DNA from: Nemertoderma westbladi
Taxonomy: Eukaryota > Xenacoelomorpha > Nemertodermatida > Nemertodermatidae
Direction of reading: 5' to 3'
NCBI GenBank assembly: GCA_032718475.1
Contig: JAUCBJ010005332.1
Span: 1 to 64,000, forward strand
Length of the DNA: 64,000 nt
Program-made: the position numbers and the translations under genes
Part shown: in pieces, positions 1-10,882 of the stretch
Layout: every line of letters starts with the position of its first letter
Position numbering within the stretch: the stretch's first letter is position 1
Notes under the pieces: generated by a model
Told to the model about the DNA's origin: nothing
Database searches by the model: none
Seen by the model: only the letters and a program-made list of their open reading frames with translations

Positions 1-1296
1 AATCATGCACACTACCGCACAATACTGCACACCGATCTGCCGACCTTCACTAATTTTAGTCACATATAAAGAGAACAGCAACCGACACATGTAGTGCCTA
101 TGAAATAGCATTAGATTCACTCCAAAACCACTTTAATGTAAGTCGCAATTGCTATATGTAACCTGTCTCTTACCTTCAGTATATCAAGAAGATTGGGGGG
201 TTTTATGATTATTTATCGATATTATCCAAATATAATAATATTCCATCAACTGATATAATTAATAACCGACAGTGAATAGCAGTAAAAATGCGGTGTTTGT
301 AGTTGACAATATGATTTGCATTGATATGCAGTGTGTTGAGTTGGTATGGTTTGATAACAGTTATACGTTTCTATGACCAAAGCCTACTAATGTTTGGCTA
401 AAGCCTGAAACACAGAAATTCCAAAGCCGGTCTTCTGGCTGTGGACAAAAAACACATACTGACTGAATTGCATGAGTTTCTGTATACAATCTCCAACACA
501 AAGAAAATCGTTCTGATTGGTCGACCGAACAAAGAACAAGGGAAAAATTACACATGTACATATCAGCTGATAGATGTCGTCATCGTAACTACACTGTATC
601 AAGAGGATTTTGGCTTATTGCGACATAAAATCGCTAGTTATTTCCGCTAAAGTACACATACAGAAGAAATGGCTTTTTATGTCCACTAAAACACCGGTAC
701 AGTAAGGAAACGGCTTTTTATGTCCGTTAAAACACCTACAGAGTACTTTGCGGGGAAAATAACTAGCTAGATCCGCAAAAGCCTTTACACCGCTCCCAGA
801 AAATTGTAGTTGACAATATGATTTGCATTGATATGCAGTGTGTTGAGTTGGTATGGTTTGATAACAGTTATACGTTTCTATGACCAAAGCCTACTAATGT
901 TTGGCTAAAGCCTGAAACACAGAAATTCCAAAGCCGGTCTTCTGGCTGTGGACAAAAAACACATACTGACTGAATTGCATGAGTTTCTGTATACAATCTC
1001 CAACACAAAGAAAATCGTTCTGATTGGTCGACCGAACAAAGAACAAGGGAAAAATTACACATGTACATATCAGCTGATAGATGTCGTCATCGTAACTACA
1101 CTGTATCAAGAGGATTTTGGCTTATTGCGACATAAAATCGCTAGTTATTTCCGCTAAAGTACACATACAGAAGAAATGGCTTTTTATGTCCACTAAAACA
1201 CCGGTACAGTAAGGAAACGGCTTTTTATGTCCGTTAAAACACCTACAGAGTACTTTGCGGGGAAAATAACTAGCTAGATCCGCAAAAGCCTTTACA
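1..1296 (-). repeat. BEL1 3' LTR (partial) with 507-bp tandem duplication
   Basis: Bases 1-803 match 12144-12909 plus the LTR tip seen at 15709-15727. Bases 297-803 are then repeated as 804-1310, apparently without a mismatch. The duplicated block holds the outer LTR end and the polypurine tract, so a partial LTR and tract sit twice in tandem at 789/790 and 1296/1297. The matching 5' LTR has a single copy. Short frames such as 441-650 and its twin at 948-1157 are only this repeat read through and show no protein family. Confidence 0.8.
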
Positions 1297-1310
1297 CCGC
1301 TCCCAGAAAA
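1297..1310 (-). promoter_or_regulatory. Polypurine tract of BEL1
   Basis: On the minus strand TTTTCTGGGAGCGG directly precedes the LTR start TGTAAAGG. This is the expected place and composition for the primer of plus-strand DNA synthesis. A second copy lies at 790-803 because of the 507-bp duplication. Confidence 0.65.
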
Positions 1311-1322
1311 TGGGATTTAATT

Positions 1323-2929
1323 CTATAAAATATAAAAAATCACAGTTTCTAAAATATAAAAATACTCTAAACAGTTAGTTTTTCTTGCGCGGACGGCGTT
1401 TACACAGTTTTTTGAGGCTAGCAAGAGTCCTTTTCTCTTTGGGGCGAGCCACTTTACTAGGAGGGCTATAACTCCCTTGGGTGAAGGGTGCAATACAATT
1501 GCATCAGAAGGTTTAGGGTTACGGTCGGTGTATCCGCCGGTCGAGGTACCTGGTTGATCTATATCAACCTCAGTGGAACGAGGTCGAACAACCTTGAGAG
1601 CGCATTTTAAGACAGCAGCTCTTATTGGTCCCTGACGATTCGTCTGCACAAGAGCGGTAGGTGGACCGTGTGTAGTGAGAAATTTCCTCGGTTTGATGAT
1701 TCTTTTCAACTCGCGTTCTCGGGCTCTATCGGAATCGATATGCTTCTCCTCGAGCTGATTTTCCTCCGCTTGTCGTTGAAAGCATTCGTCCAAAACTCTT
1801 GCAGAAAGTAGAGTCGTCCAAGTTCGATATCTTCTTATAGATTCTGGATTTCCTGATCGAACTGAGATAAAGCTAATTCGTTTACCGCTTGGACTTGCTG
1901 CTGCAATTTACGTTTCTCTAAACAATTGTAGGTTCCTTTTCCGATCTTTTGACGAATAGTGTCCAACGCGTTTCGTACAACTCTCTCCTCCGCCTCGGTG
2001 ACAGGTTGTATCGGGTTAAACCAGGGACGATGATACGGTTGAATGGCGATATTAGATGTCCGCGTCCCAATCCGGCTAGGTAAGATGGGCGAATATTTAG
2101 GGAGCCCACAACCGGAGTGCCACCGACTAACTGTTCGGGTAACACTAGATCTTTGAACAGTGAGTACAGTTCGGGAGGATCCGTGATACTATTAGGATCA
2201 AGAGTCTGAGGTCTAACTAGGGAATGAGGAGGTCTGACCGAGTATTCCGGAACTCTGATCATAGGTTTATTTAAGGATCGTTTGAATCGAGCGAGCGTAG
2301 GTGATACATCGAACAAGTTTCGCTCGAAACTCCCGTAAATATAGCGAGTAAAACCGTGTTTAAAGCAACGTCTCCGCGGATGTTTATGTCTTTCCGTTTG
2401 TTGGTTGGGTCTTGGGCATTCATCGCAATAATACCAAAGACGCACGTCTTGTAGGGGAAACGCGGGTGATATTTATTCGGTTTTACAACGTTTCTCTCAA
2501 GAATTCCAAATATACGTTGGAGTTACCGCGTTTATCCGGTTCTTTAACGTCTTCTCTTTCGAGTCGATTTCGAATAGAATTTTCGCATTCGATTTTCAGT
2601 TTATCGTTCCGACTCCGCTGGGTAGGATATTTAAATAGTACCATTTCCCTTTCGGTGTCGACATCGTCCGTATCGTGTAAATCGATAGGATGACCAGTAG
2701 TTAAGAAGTCCATATGCGTACCATTACGATGCGTATAGCGAGCAGTGAATTTTCGATAGTCCAATTCACGCGTAAGTTGCTCCTGGGACATCGGCGGTTC
2801 GATATAACGACCATCGTCCTCCGTAGTAGTTGGACTAGCGTCGCTGCGTATCAAGCTATCAACAAACGCTTGCAACGGTAGAGTATATTTCTCCCTGATA
2901 CCAAGATCATCTTCTATCAACTCAGTCAT
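1323..2929 (-). pseudogene. Unrecognised broken reading frame between BEL1 pol and 3' LTR
   Basis: Three minus-strand frames follow one another: 2929-2483 (ATG start, MTELIEDDLGIREKY), 2445-1918 and 1793-1323. Between them short stretches stay open in shifted frames (for example KLQQQVQAVNELALSQF around 1850-1910), so this reads as one coding region of about 500 codons with at least three frame breaks. The first part is acidic and charged. The middle contains a Cys/His/Arg-rich patch (WYYCDECPRPNQ, then RHKHPRRRCFKHG). The third starts with a charged probable coiled coil and ends in a basic, Pro-rich tail. I see no signal peptide, transmembrane segment or retroviral motif. It ends 12 bp before the polypurine tract, the position of an env or accessory ORF in some LTR elements, but it could equally be captured host or foreign-element sequence. 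CpG is visibly denser than in the flanks. Function unknown. Confidence 0.45.
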
Positions 2930-4635
2930 AGCTGCTATATGAGTTTATCAATATTATAATTAGTTATAATTAGGCTAGCGGGCGTCGCTGCCTACCCCTC
3001 TCGGCCCCCGGACAGCGCAAGATCCTCAGCGCTGGTGTACTTTCGCCGATGTGCCTATCGCCAACGTAGTAGCTGCACAACGACCACAACAACCAGCGCG
3101 AGTCACTCCACCGTCCGTCCCAAAGGCTTAGATTTACTTCAGGTTCTTACTGGAGAGTTAGGGCTACTTTCACAATTGCGACTCGCTACTGTAAACACAC
3201 TTTAGTAGTAACATTCACCTATAAACGCACAAATTCCACACAACTGTCACAAATCGCACACATTCGGGCCATTTGTCCGTTAGTCAAGTGCCTTCCAGAA
3301 TGCCACGTTATTATTGGGTATCCTTGGATACTAGCAGTGTGCTATTTTATTCCTTATGCTATTCAATGGGGCAAGCCTTTATTGTTCTTTTAACTCACTT
3401 CTAATTCTAGCGTGGTTGTTGCCATGGTGACATTATGGAAAGCTAGCAGTAGAATTAGGGTAATTCTCATGCATACAGATCTGGGATGCTATTTAATAGT
3501 AATTCTTTAATTGTCAATATTCCTCTTTATACATGATTTTATGAATTTTATCGGCTATTGACTATATATTGGAGATTCTCGCACACTAATATACTTAATA
3601 GGGTGAATCTCCGCTCCCATGATCTATTAATTAATGGAATTTTGGGAATGTTATAAATTGCATAAAAATGACAATTTATCAAATTCATTAAAAGATATGA
3701 ATTTAAATTTATTCCCGTAAATTTTATTATTTAATATTAAAATAGACACAATTTTATTCCAGAACATATCTGGGGACTGGGATCCTTGATTCTAGGAAAT
3801 TTGTCCTTTTAAGAGTATCGGTAAGTGCTACGATATCTTAATTGACTAGAATTTTAAAGGATCTAAATTTTGACAGATTTTAATTTATAGATTTTCTAGA
3901 GTTAACTTGTAAGTAGTTACTCTATTGTATCTGTTTGACAGATTTTATAAATATTAATAGTTAATATTTAAGATGGGCACCGGTTTATTCCAGAACATGT
4001 CTGGGGACGTTAACCACTGATTCTAGAATTTTGTCTTTCAAGTATATCGGTGGGTGCCGCGATATCTTAATCGACTAGAATTACAGATGGTCAAAGGGTT
4101 TAACAGATTTATTTTGCGTTGTACGCTACTGTTAAAGGGACATCACGCTACTATATGTATTATTTAATATACGGTATGAGAGCAATATCGCAAGAAGCAA
4201 TGTCAGTGAGAAGAGGCAAGTCGTTTCCAAGGTCTACCCAGAGCTTGGTTTAGCCGAGACACGAGGATCTGAACTTTGCATTCCTAATACTCTACTTACC
4301 AATAATACTTAAATATAGTAGGAGCTTTATTGTACTTTAATAAGTACGGATATTTCATCTTACTGTAGGCACGTATTTATAATGTAATACGAACAGTAAG
4401 GAAAGAGAAAAAGAATTATTTCTCGCCGTCGCACTAAATATATAATGTATAAGTAATTAAGTAATAAACGCGAATATATATTGCACTAATCTACTAAATA
4501 ATCGCTAAAATAACATTCTACTAAATAAAATTAAAGAAAACGATTATAATAAAATTACATAATAATACATACATAAATATAAAATAATAAAAACAAATAT
4601 AAAATAATATAGTCAAACACCCACTCCATATGTTG
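2930..4635. other. Non-coding stretch between the extra ORF region and BEL1 pol
   Basis: No convincing gene. 2940-3200 is GC-rich and adjoins the ATG of the unrecognised frame. 3240-4635 is AT-rich. Bases 4494-4635 match 28343-28482 of BEL2, so at least that part is element 3' UTR. Whether 1311-4493 is original to the family cannot be tested here, because BEL2 ends at exactly this point. A GTTGCCATGGTGAC word at 3418-3431 resembles an RFX X-box but stands alone. Confidence 0.5.
3728..4092. repeat. Imperfect two-copy tandem repeat, period ~231 bp
   Basis: The words TTTATTCCAGAACAT, TCTGGGGAC, TTGATTCTAG or CTGATTCTAG, GCTACGATATCTTAAT or GCCGCGATATCTTAAT, and GACTAGAATT recur in the same order at about 3752-3858 and 3983-4089. 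The copies have diverged by substitutions and small indels. No coding capacity. Confidence 0.6.
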
Positions 4636-5739
4636 TTACGTTGGGGAGTCCCTAGATGTTTGTTGGATTAGGGAGGTGGTCATGGGAAGAGTATCTTGCC
4701 TTCCATAGTTTCCGGACAGTTCTCGGTCTCTTTCCAGTAAACATAAACGACCAACTGGGCGATTGAGCTGTTGTGTTTCGAATACAATTCCAGGTTTCCT
4801 CTTCGTCCTGGAATAGTGACGATAGAAACATCGCTTCAAATACACGACGGCCTTACAAAGCCGATTCCAGGATCTATAGTGGTCCATCGCTCCCGGCAGG
4901 AGAGGTGAGAGTCCCGGCGAGACGTCTGGTGTTCCAGATCTCCAGTCTCTCTCTCTGATCTCCACAACAGATCGGTTCGCGGTGGGGGAGTTTAGATCCA
5001 CAGCGTCGTCCCTGGCAATGTGTAGTACAGACAGATCTATCACGGGTTTAAATAACCTTGATTTACTCGTCCGGGTTTTAGGTTTGACTTTCTCCGCTCC
5101 CTTGGCTTGTCTAATCTCAGCCGTGGTAAGATGGGGAGGCCATTCATCTTCTTTACTTAGGAAGTCGGGTCCACCTAACCAGTCTGGAGTATCTGTCAGT
5201 TCTTGAGGAGTTGCTCCTCTGGAAGCGATGTCGGCTAGATTAATCATCTCGGGGCAATATCTCCATTGATCTACATTGGAGTTAATATCGTCATTATCTG
5301 AGGAGTATGGTGTTCCCTCAGTTGGGTCGTCTACCTCACTGCTCTCCGCTTCCCATTCACTTACTTGGTATACCCGTTCTTTTGGTAACCTTTCCATGAG
5401 AGTTCTACGGGAAGGGCCAGTAAAGTACCAACCTACTCTAGTTCTTCCCGCATAGGCTTGTAGTGGTTGCGGTTGAGCAGGCCGTTTCTCCAATGTCTCA
5501 AGCGCCTCATGCTCATTTTGGCCGATGAGTATTTGCACTCCAGGGTAGTCTGTGTTGAATCTAGGTATCTTAAGCTGCTGGGTGAAATCGTCCTCATCCC
5601 AGTTATAAGGTTCTACTTGGCTGGTAGCGAAGTTCTTTATCGCCACCATTTTTACTGACCTTATACTGTGTTCTCCTAGTTCATCCTGGGGGGTGGACAA
5701 CCACCTACATAATAATCTGCTATTACTGTAGATTTCCAA
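4636..5739 (-). pseudogene. BEL1 pol, internally deleted: protease/RT linker fused to RNase H end and pol C-terminus
   Basis: A single open 367-codon frame made of three blocks that are far apart in BEL2. Residues ~17-155 match the region after the protease (EHSIRSVKMVAIKNF, GWYFTGPSRRTLMER). Residues ~158-320 match the end of RNase H and the following linker (NLADIASRGATPQEL, DWLGGPDFLS). The last ~55 residues match the end of pol (KPGIVFETQQLNRP to RDSPT, stop at 4636). The RT with its YMDD box and the whole integrase are missing. Joint 1 is near 5275-5285 with about ten filler bases. Joint 2 is near 4803-4810 and shows CTTC microhomology. Both joints keep the frame. Upstream, a one-base deletion near 5708 separates it from the gag-protease frame. 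It cannot encode an active polymerase. Confidence 0.85.
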
Positions 5740-8723
5740 ACCTGCATAATTCCTGACATGTTTAACTTAGTTCGGAACTTGGGTTGTCCAGCAAAGATGT
5801 CTTCGGCTAGTTCTTTGTCAATGAATGTTCCTGTGCTACCGGAGTCAAGGAGGGCGTTCACTATATAACTCCTTTCAGGTCCGTGGACCCTCAACTGCAC
5901 TACGGGAAATTCTCGGATTCCTACATTGGAAGTTGGTGCTTTCCAAGATGGTTGTCGGTCAGAAGTAGTTAGGGGGAGCTCGCTATCGGTGTCCTTTTCA
6001 TACGTAAGTGCTCGATACACTGCGGTATTTATCAGATAACAGGATTCGTTTTCGTCGGAGAATTCGTCCGTATAGAATCCTTCCATCTCAGAACTTTGGT
6101 CAGTGTCGTTCACATCACTGAATTGGACATGTAGTTCGGACTCACTTACCTGACTTGGGCTGTTTTGCTCGAATTCAGTGTGCAACAAGATATGATGTTT
6201 CGCACCGCACTTTGCACACCTTGCGTCGGAGTAACAGGTTCGCCGCTGGTGTCCTTGTCTGAGGCAATTATAACACAACCGCTTATCCCACATGACTTCA
6301 CGTCTATCCTTTAATGATTTCTTTAGGAATTCATCACACACATTCAAACGGTGGGGCCCGTCACACAGCGCACATTTCGGTTTGATGTTACTTACCTTAT
6401 TTTGAGTAACGTTGTGCACACTCGTTCTTTCTTCGGGCTTTCTTACATGAATTCTCTTAGGAGACGTAGGAGGAGTTTTTCTTACCTGTTCTCTCCTGTC
6501 ATTGGTTCGAGACTTGAATTTACTTACGTCCTTAGGCGCTTTGTTGTCATAGTAAGATCTTTCAGTGTCTTTCCCGCTGTCTTCCTCTTGAGAAGCCTGG
6601 CTTACGCCGTCGTCTGTATAACACACTGGTATTACCTTTCTCCTAGAAACGGGTTTCTCACTTACCTTATTTTCCGGTGTCTTCTCTCTGGACTGCTTTA
6701 GGAGCTGTAATTTTACCTCTCCATCTAAGAATGACATGAGATCAGCCATGGTAGGATCTCTTCGTTGTTGTTCCATCATATATAACACTGTCTTGTCCCA
6801 GCGTGTACCTACTCCGCCCTTGGGCAAATTAGATGCTAAGGCTCCTACAACCATAGAATTCTGGTATTCATGAGACTTACCGAACCAATCTAGTTGTCTA
6901 CAGATCTCCTGAATCTCGTCGGAAAACTCTATAATCCCGCTGCTAAGAAACTTTCAGGGCGCCATTAATTTCGCATATAAATACCTAGCTATGTTAGTCC
7001 TATTACCATACCTGATGTTCAGTGTATCCCAAACTTGTCTTAATCCATCTGGATGTCCAATAAACTTTAACGCCATTAACTTGGGAGATCCTTCCAAGCA
7101 CTCGATGAGGAATCTCAGTTTCTCTCCGTTAGATAACACAGAGTTCTGTATGTTATCCTTGTAATATTCATTAAAAGGTAACCATTTCATCTCATCTCCA
7201 TTGAACTTGACGATCTCTCCCACCTTTACCGCTTGACGGGCTTCGGTTCTAGCCATTTGACGCGTAAAACTTTCTTGGGCCATCGTGTTATTTAATATCG
7301 AGTTATCGGTATATAAATTTCTCGGATTATGATCAGGTCTATATGGAATATCATTGTCAACAGGTTTATAATTACCCTTAATAGGGTTTACTATAGGAGT
7401 TTCCACTTCACTAGCAGTATAGATGCATGTAGGCTCCACACCTTGCACATGAAATACTTCAGACCTAACAGGTTGACACATTGTTACAGGGGGTGGTGGT
7501 ATACCCTTTTGTGTATTTACTAATTTATCGCGTTCTAACGCGATACTTTGCTGCACTTCTTGCAACTCTAACCTACTTTCCCTTACTGTTCCCTTAAACT
7601 GATGAACAGTCTCCTGCATCTGCCCGAGCAGGAGATTCATCCCCCGCCACCTCTCATCCACCCACTCGACCGCCGAAGCGGGAGCCGCCAACGTAGTAGC
7701 GGGTAGACGAGGGACAACGGGCGACAAATCATTGATATTTCGCTCGGAGTCCAGGACAGGAACTGTCTCAGGGGTTGTTTTGTGGGGCACAGGTAGTTTA
7801 GTACTGTGCAAAGGGAATTTAGAGGTAGGTTCTGGGAGCACAGGTGTCTCTATCACCGAAGGGGTGATTTCAAGAACAGGCCTAATTATTTCAGGCTCAT
7901 CTACTATAGTAGGGAGTCTTTCTATTTTAATTATTTGGTCTGTGGGTTCTGTACTACCTAAGTCTGTGTTAGTTAGTTGCCTTCTAACAGCTGGGGGCAA
8001 ATCAGGCAATTTCTGACGGTGGGACATTCTTCTACGTCTGCTTAGACAAGATCTATTTCCTCTGCCTTCAGGATCGGTGGTATCGCCTTCATCAGATGAT
8101 GTATATCCCTGTCTTTTGGGAGTAGATCGACTCATCATCTGCATTTGACTAGCTGTTAACTGTTTATTTATGCAGTCTTGATTCTCTTGAATATTTTCCA
8201 ACTCTAGTTGGGTGGTCTCTTCAGATGCTCTTCGTTCTGCTTCTGCCACTGCCTCTGCCGCTGCCACTGCTGCTTTTCTTTCCGCTTCGGCCGCTGCCAC
8301 TGCCGCTTTTCTTTCCGCTTCGGCCGCTGCCACTGCCGCTGCCGCTGCTGTTGTCTTTCTGTCTTCTATACGTTTTTTCTTGACTTGTTCTTCTTGGACC
8401 CTAGCTATGCGGAGTCTTTCATCAAATTTAGCTTGGTTCGCAGCTAACATTTCCACATCGATTGCGTCCAACACAAGCTTTGCTCCTTCACTATTAGGGC
8501 GAAGTCCAGACAGCCGTCTCCTCAACTCTTCGTCACCTACAAATCGTTGATAGTCTGACAGATAGATGTCAATAGCATCCCTCTTATGCGGTTTTTCTGC
8601 TGTCACTTCACTTTCCACTTGGGAAAAGGTAGAGTCTGTTGATTCTCTATGGGTTGAGCGCTCGGCCAACTGAGATTTCCATGGGCAGTTCCTTGAACTT
8701 TGAGACTCACCCGCTGAAACCAA
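5676..8723 (-). pseudogene. BEL1 gag (C-terminal part) to aspartic protease, broken
   Basis: Continues the gag-pol polyprotein in two stretches of one frame separated by a TGA at 6954-6956. BEL2 has CGA (Arg) there, so this is a CpG-type C-to-T nonsense change. Order: an Ala/Glu/Arg/Lys-rich probable coiled coil (~8200-8400); a Pro- and Ser-rich linker; a DUF1759-type BEL/Pao gag domain (FNGDEMKWLPFNEYYKD, GSPKLMALKFIGHP); two zinc knuckles near 6200-6300 (CYNCLRQGHQRRTC, CAKCGAKHHILLH); and a retropepsin start (LLDSGSTGTFID) near 5830. The frame ends at 5676 after a one-base deletion relative to BEL2 near 5708. Its junction with the upstream frame is a one-base deletion near 8687. In life it would make virus-like particle protein and its processing protease. 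Confidence 0.85.
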
Positions 8724-9559
8724 GTCTTTACGGCAACTTGCAACGACGTGTCTTGTCTTCTTTTCGAAGCCTCCCCAAAGGCCGATAAGATTAGTCTGAT
8801 TCTTAGAATTCTTTCTCTAACTTGATAAAGCAGCTCTCCCTGCTCTTGAGGTCCTTGGGGTTGTCGAAACAGTTGTTCCTCTAATCGCTCCATAGAGCTG
8901 AAGAATCCCTGTACATATCCTGCTGCTGACCTCTTCCACACAGCTGGATCGCTGGTTTCCTTTGTCACTCCCATCCTGTGTATGTCTTCCCAGGCAGCTT
9001 CCGATAAGTCAAACGGGAGTCCGGGTCCGGGGAAGTTCCATTGCGACTCGACAATAAACTTCAGTTCTTCCCTTGTGTATCCCGCATAACTATCCTTGGT
9101 CGATCGCTTACTTCTCGCCCAATCAATCTGGTGTTCCTCCACCGCAATCAATACCCTAGTGAGTACGGCTGCAGGAAGGATGATAAGGGGATCCGAATAA
9201 ACCTCATCTGCCATCTTTGCTCCGCGCTCGGGTGTCAGCTCTACAGTATCCGTACTACTGGAGCTGTCGGGCCGCTGAGAAATAAGTTCTCGGCTCGAGT
9301 GTTGCTGCTGTTCTGCTGCTTCTTGGTCCCACTTAACTTGAGCCCTAGTGCCTATGATAGACCTATGGTGCTCTACTAGCCTAGGGTCTGACACTACTAC
9401 TGTAGGGATGACCTTGCTTACAGTAGGAGGGGACTTGGACTTTGGTCTCAGATGTTCTATACTCTTAGCTGAGTCCCAGATCTTTTTAAGACCCTGTCTA
9501 ACACTCATTCTAGCACTTTCTAAGAGACTATCTGACAGTGTTTGTTTTGTGTCAGACAT
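8603..9559 (-). pseudogene. BEL1 gag N-terminal region
   Basis: Starts at ATG 9559 (MSDTKQTLSDSLLESAR). The same start context is conserved at 45072 in BEL2, which supports this start. About 290 residues agree with BEL2 (SDPRLVEHHRSIIGTR, PLIILPAAVLTRVL, DPAVWKRSAAGYVQG, LLYQVRERILRIRL). After position ~8687 a single-base deletion (CAGTGG in BEL2, CATGG here) throws it out of frame, so the last ~20 codons to the stop at 8603 are spurious. Up to that point this copy is intact where BEL2 is broken twice. Confidence 0.85.
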
Positions 9560-9692
9560 GTTTGATTGTACAGTTGAATGCCTACTGCTATATTACAGTT
9601 ACAGCAAGTCTAGTAATTCAGTATCACCATTAGCCTAGTAATTAATTACCGATATCGTTACTCTATGTAATGTGATATATATACAATATATT

Positions 9693-9944
9693 AGAATACC
9701 GGTATACACCTATAGTATATATATAAGTATTATTACAGACTAGGTTTGTCACAGAATACCGGTATATAATTTCAGCACAAATATATATAAATATATAATA
9801 AGCCTATCGTGAATACCGGTATACAGCTTACACTTATAGTATATATAAGTACAATTATGGACTAGAATTAATTACAGAATACCGGTATATAATTTCAGCA
9901 CAAATATATAGAAATATATAATAAGCCTATCGTGAATACCGGTA
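9693..9944. repeat. Tandem repeat of ~120 bp with GAATACCGGTATA boxes in BEL1 leader
   Basis: GAATACCGGTAT occurs at 9693, 9811 and 9933, with related ACAGAATACCGGTATAT boxes between them. The intervening sequence (TATAGTATATATAAGTA, TTTCAGCACAAATATATA, ATAAGCCTATCGT) repeats twice. The same arrangement is kept in BEL2 at about 45209-45470. TACCGGTA is a self-complementary 8-mer, so the repeat could bind a dimeric factor. That role is only inference. Confidence 0.7.
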
Positions 9945-10882
9945 TGTCAATTATTTTAGAATAATTGAATTTCTGAATTTTAGGGTTACTTGGTTACTTT
10001 ACCTTACTTTATTACCGTTATTTAAGCAGTAGTCCAACTGATATTAAGACCTAATTGATGTATGACAGGCCTACTATTTTATAAATCGGTTTGAGTTGAT
10101 TTATAATATATATACCCGTATAATGGGTTTTTGTCAATATTTGAAATAAATGTTATTATTTCTGGGAAAGAGTCACTGCACAGAAGCTGTACACTCTCAG
10201 TGAAGTGCTACTTGTTGGACACTAAAACAAATAATTCTAATTTACCTAAGTTACTTAATACTACAAATTACGTACAATTTGGGGTGAGATTACAATCTCT
10301 AAATAAACTCAAAAATTACACGTACGAATTTTTAGGGTAATTTTACAAGAAGTCTACAAACCAGCCTAACAAAGGGTTAGAATATCTGGTTATTACAAAC
10401 AGACAGGATACTACGGTATTTGAAAATAACAAAGCAGTAGTAAATATACTGCGTTGTCCAGATAGGAAAAATACCACCGTCTGACGACTTATAGCCATAA
10501 CGCTATAAGTACTACGTTATGTATCACAGAGTGTTCCTACCTAGAAGTTAATTACCGCGGTCTACCAGAACCAACGTGCCTATTAACCACTTTACAACAC
10601 AAATATACTGCCTACACACTAATTACCTTCGGAAAGCACTGTACACTAAACCCTAAATTAGGTACAAGTACTTATACAACAAATAACTAGCAGTCAGAAA
10701 TACTTGTACAGCTAAAAGAACCACGGTATCTGCTGGAGTGACTGGGGCACAAAATCACCAGTCTTTACCTACGCCAAGCAGCCCTGATGTAGTACCGGGG
10801 TTAATTTAACTATAACGGTATGTATAACAAGCTCAATTACTGTAGGAATAAACTTGGGGTTGCGAATAATCGCATAAACTCT

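Noticed and set aside
361-1157. Paired small frames of 66-71 codons in both orientations at 361-650 and 868-1157 (also 12499-12788)
   Set aside because: They lie in LTR sequence, overlap each other on both strands, and are duplicated only because the LTR is. No protein family.
8208-8550. Plus-strand Cys/His- and Ala/Ser-rich frames
   Set aside because: They are the antisense of the Ala/Glu/Arg/Lys repeat of BEL gag; the minus frame has the family motifs. The same holds for 43712-44002.
10131-10340. 69-codon plus-strand frame in the BEL1 leader
   Set aside because: AT-rich, with no family features, and disrupted at the homologous place in BEL2.
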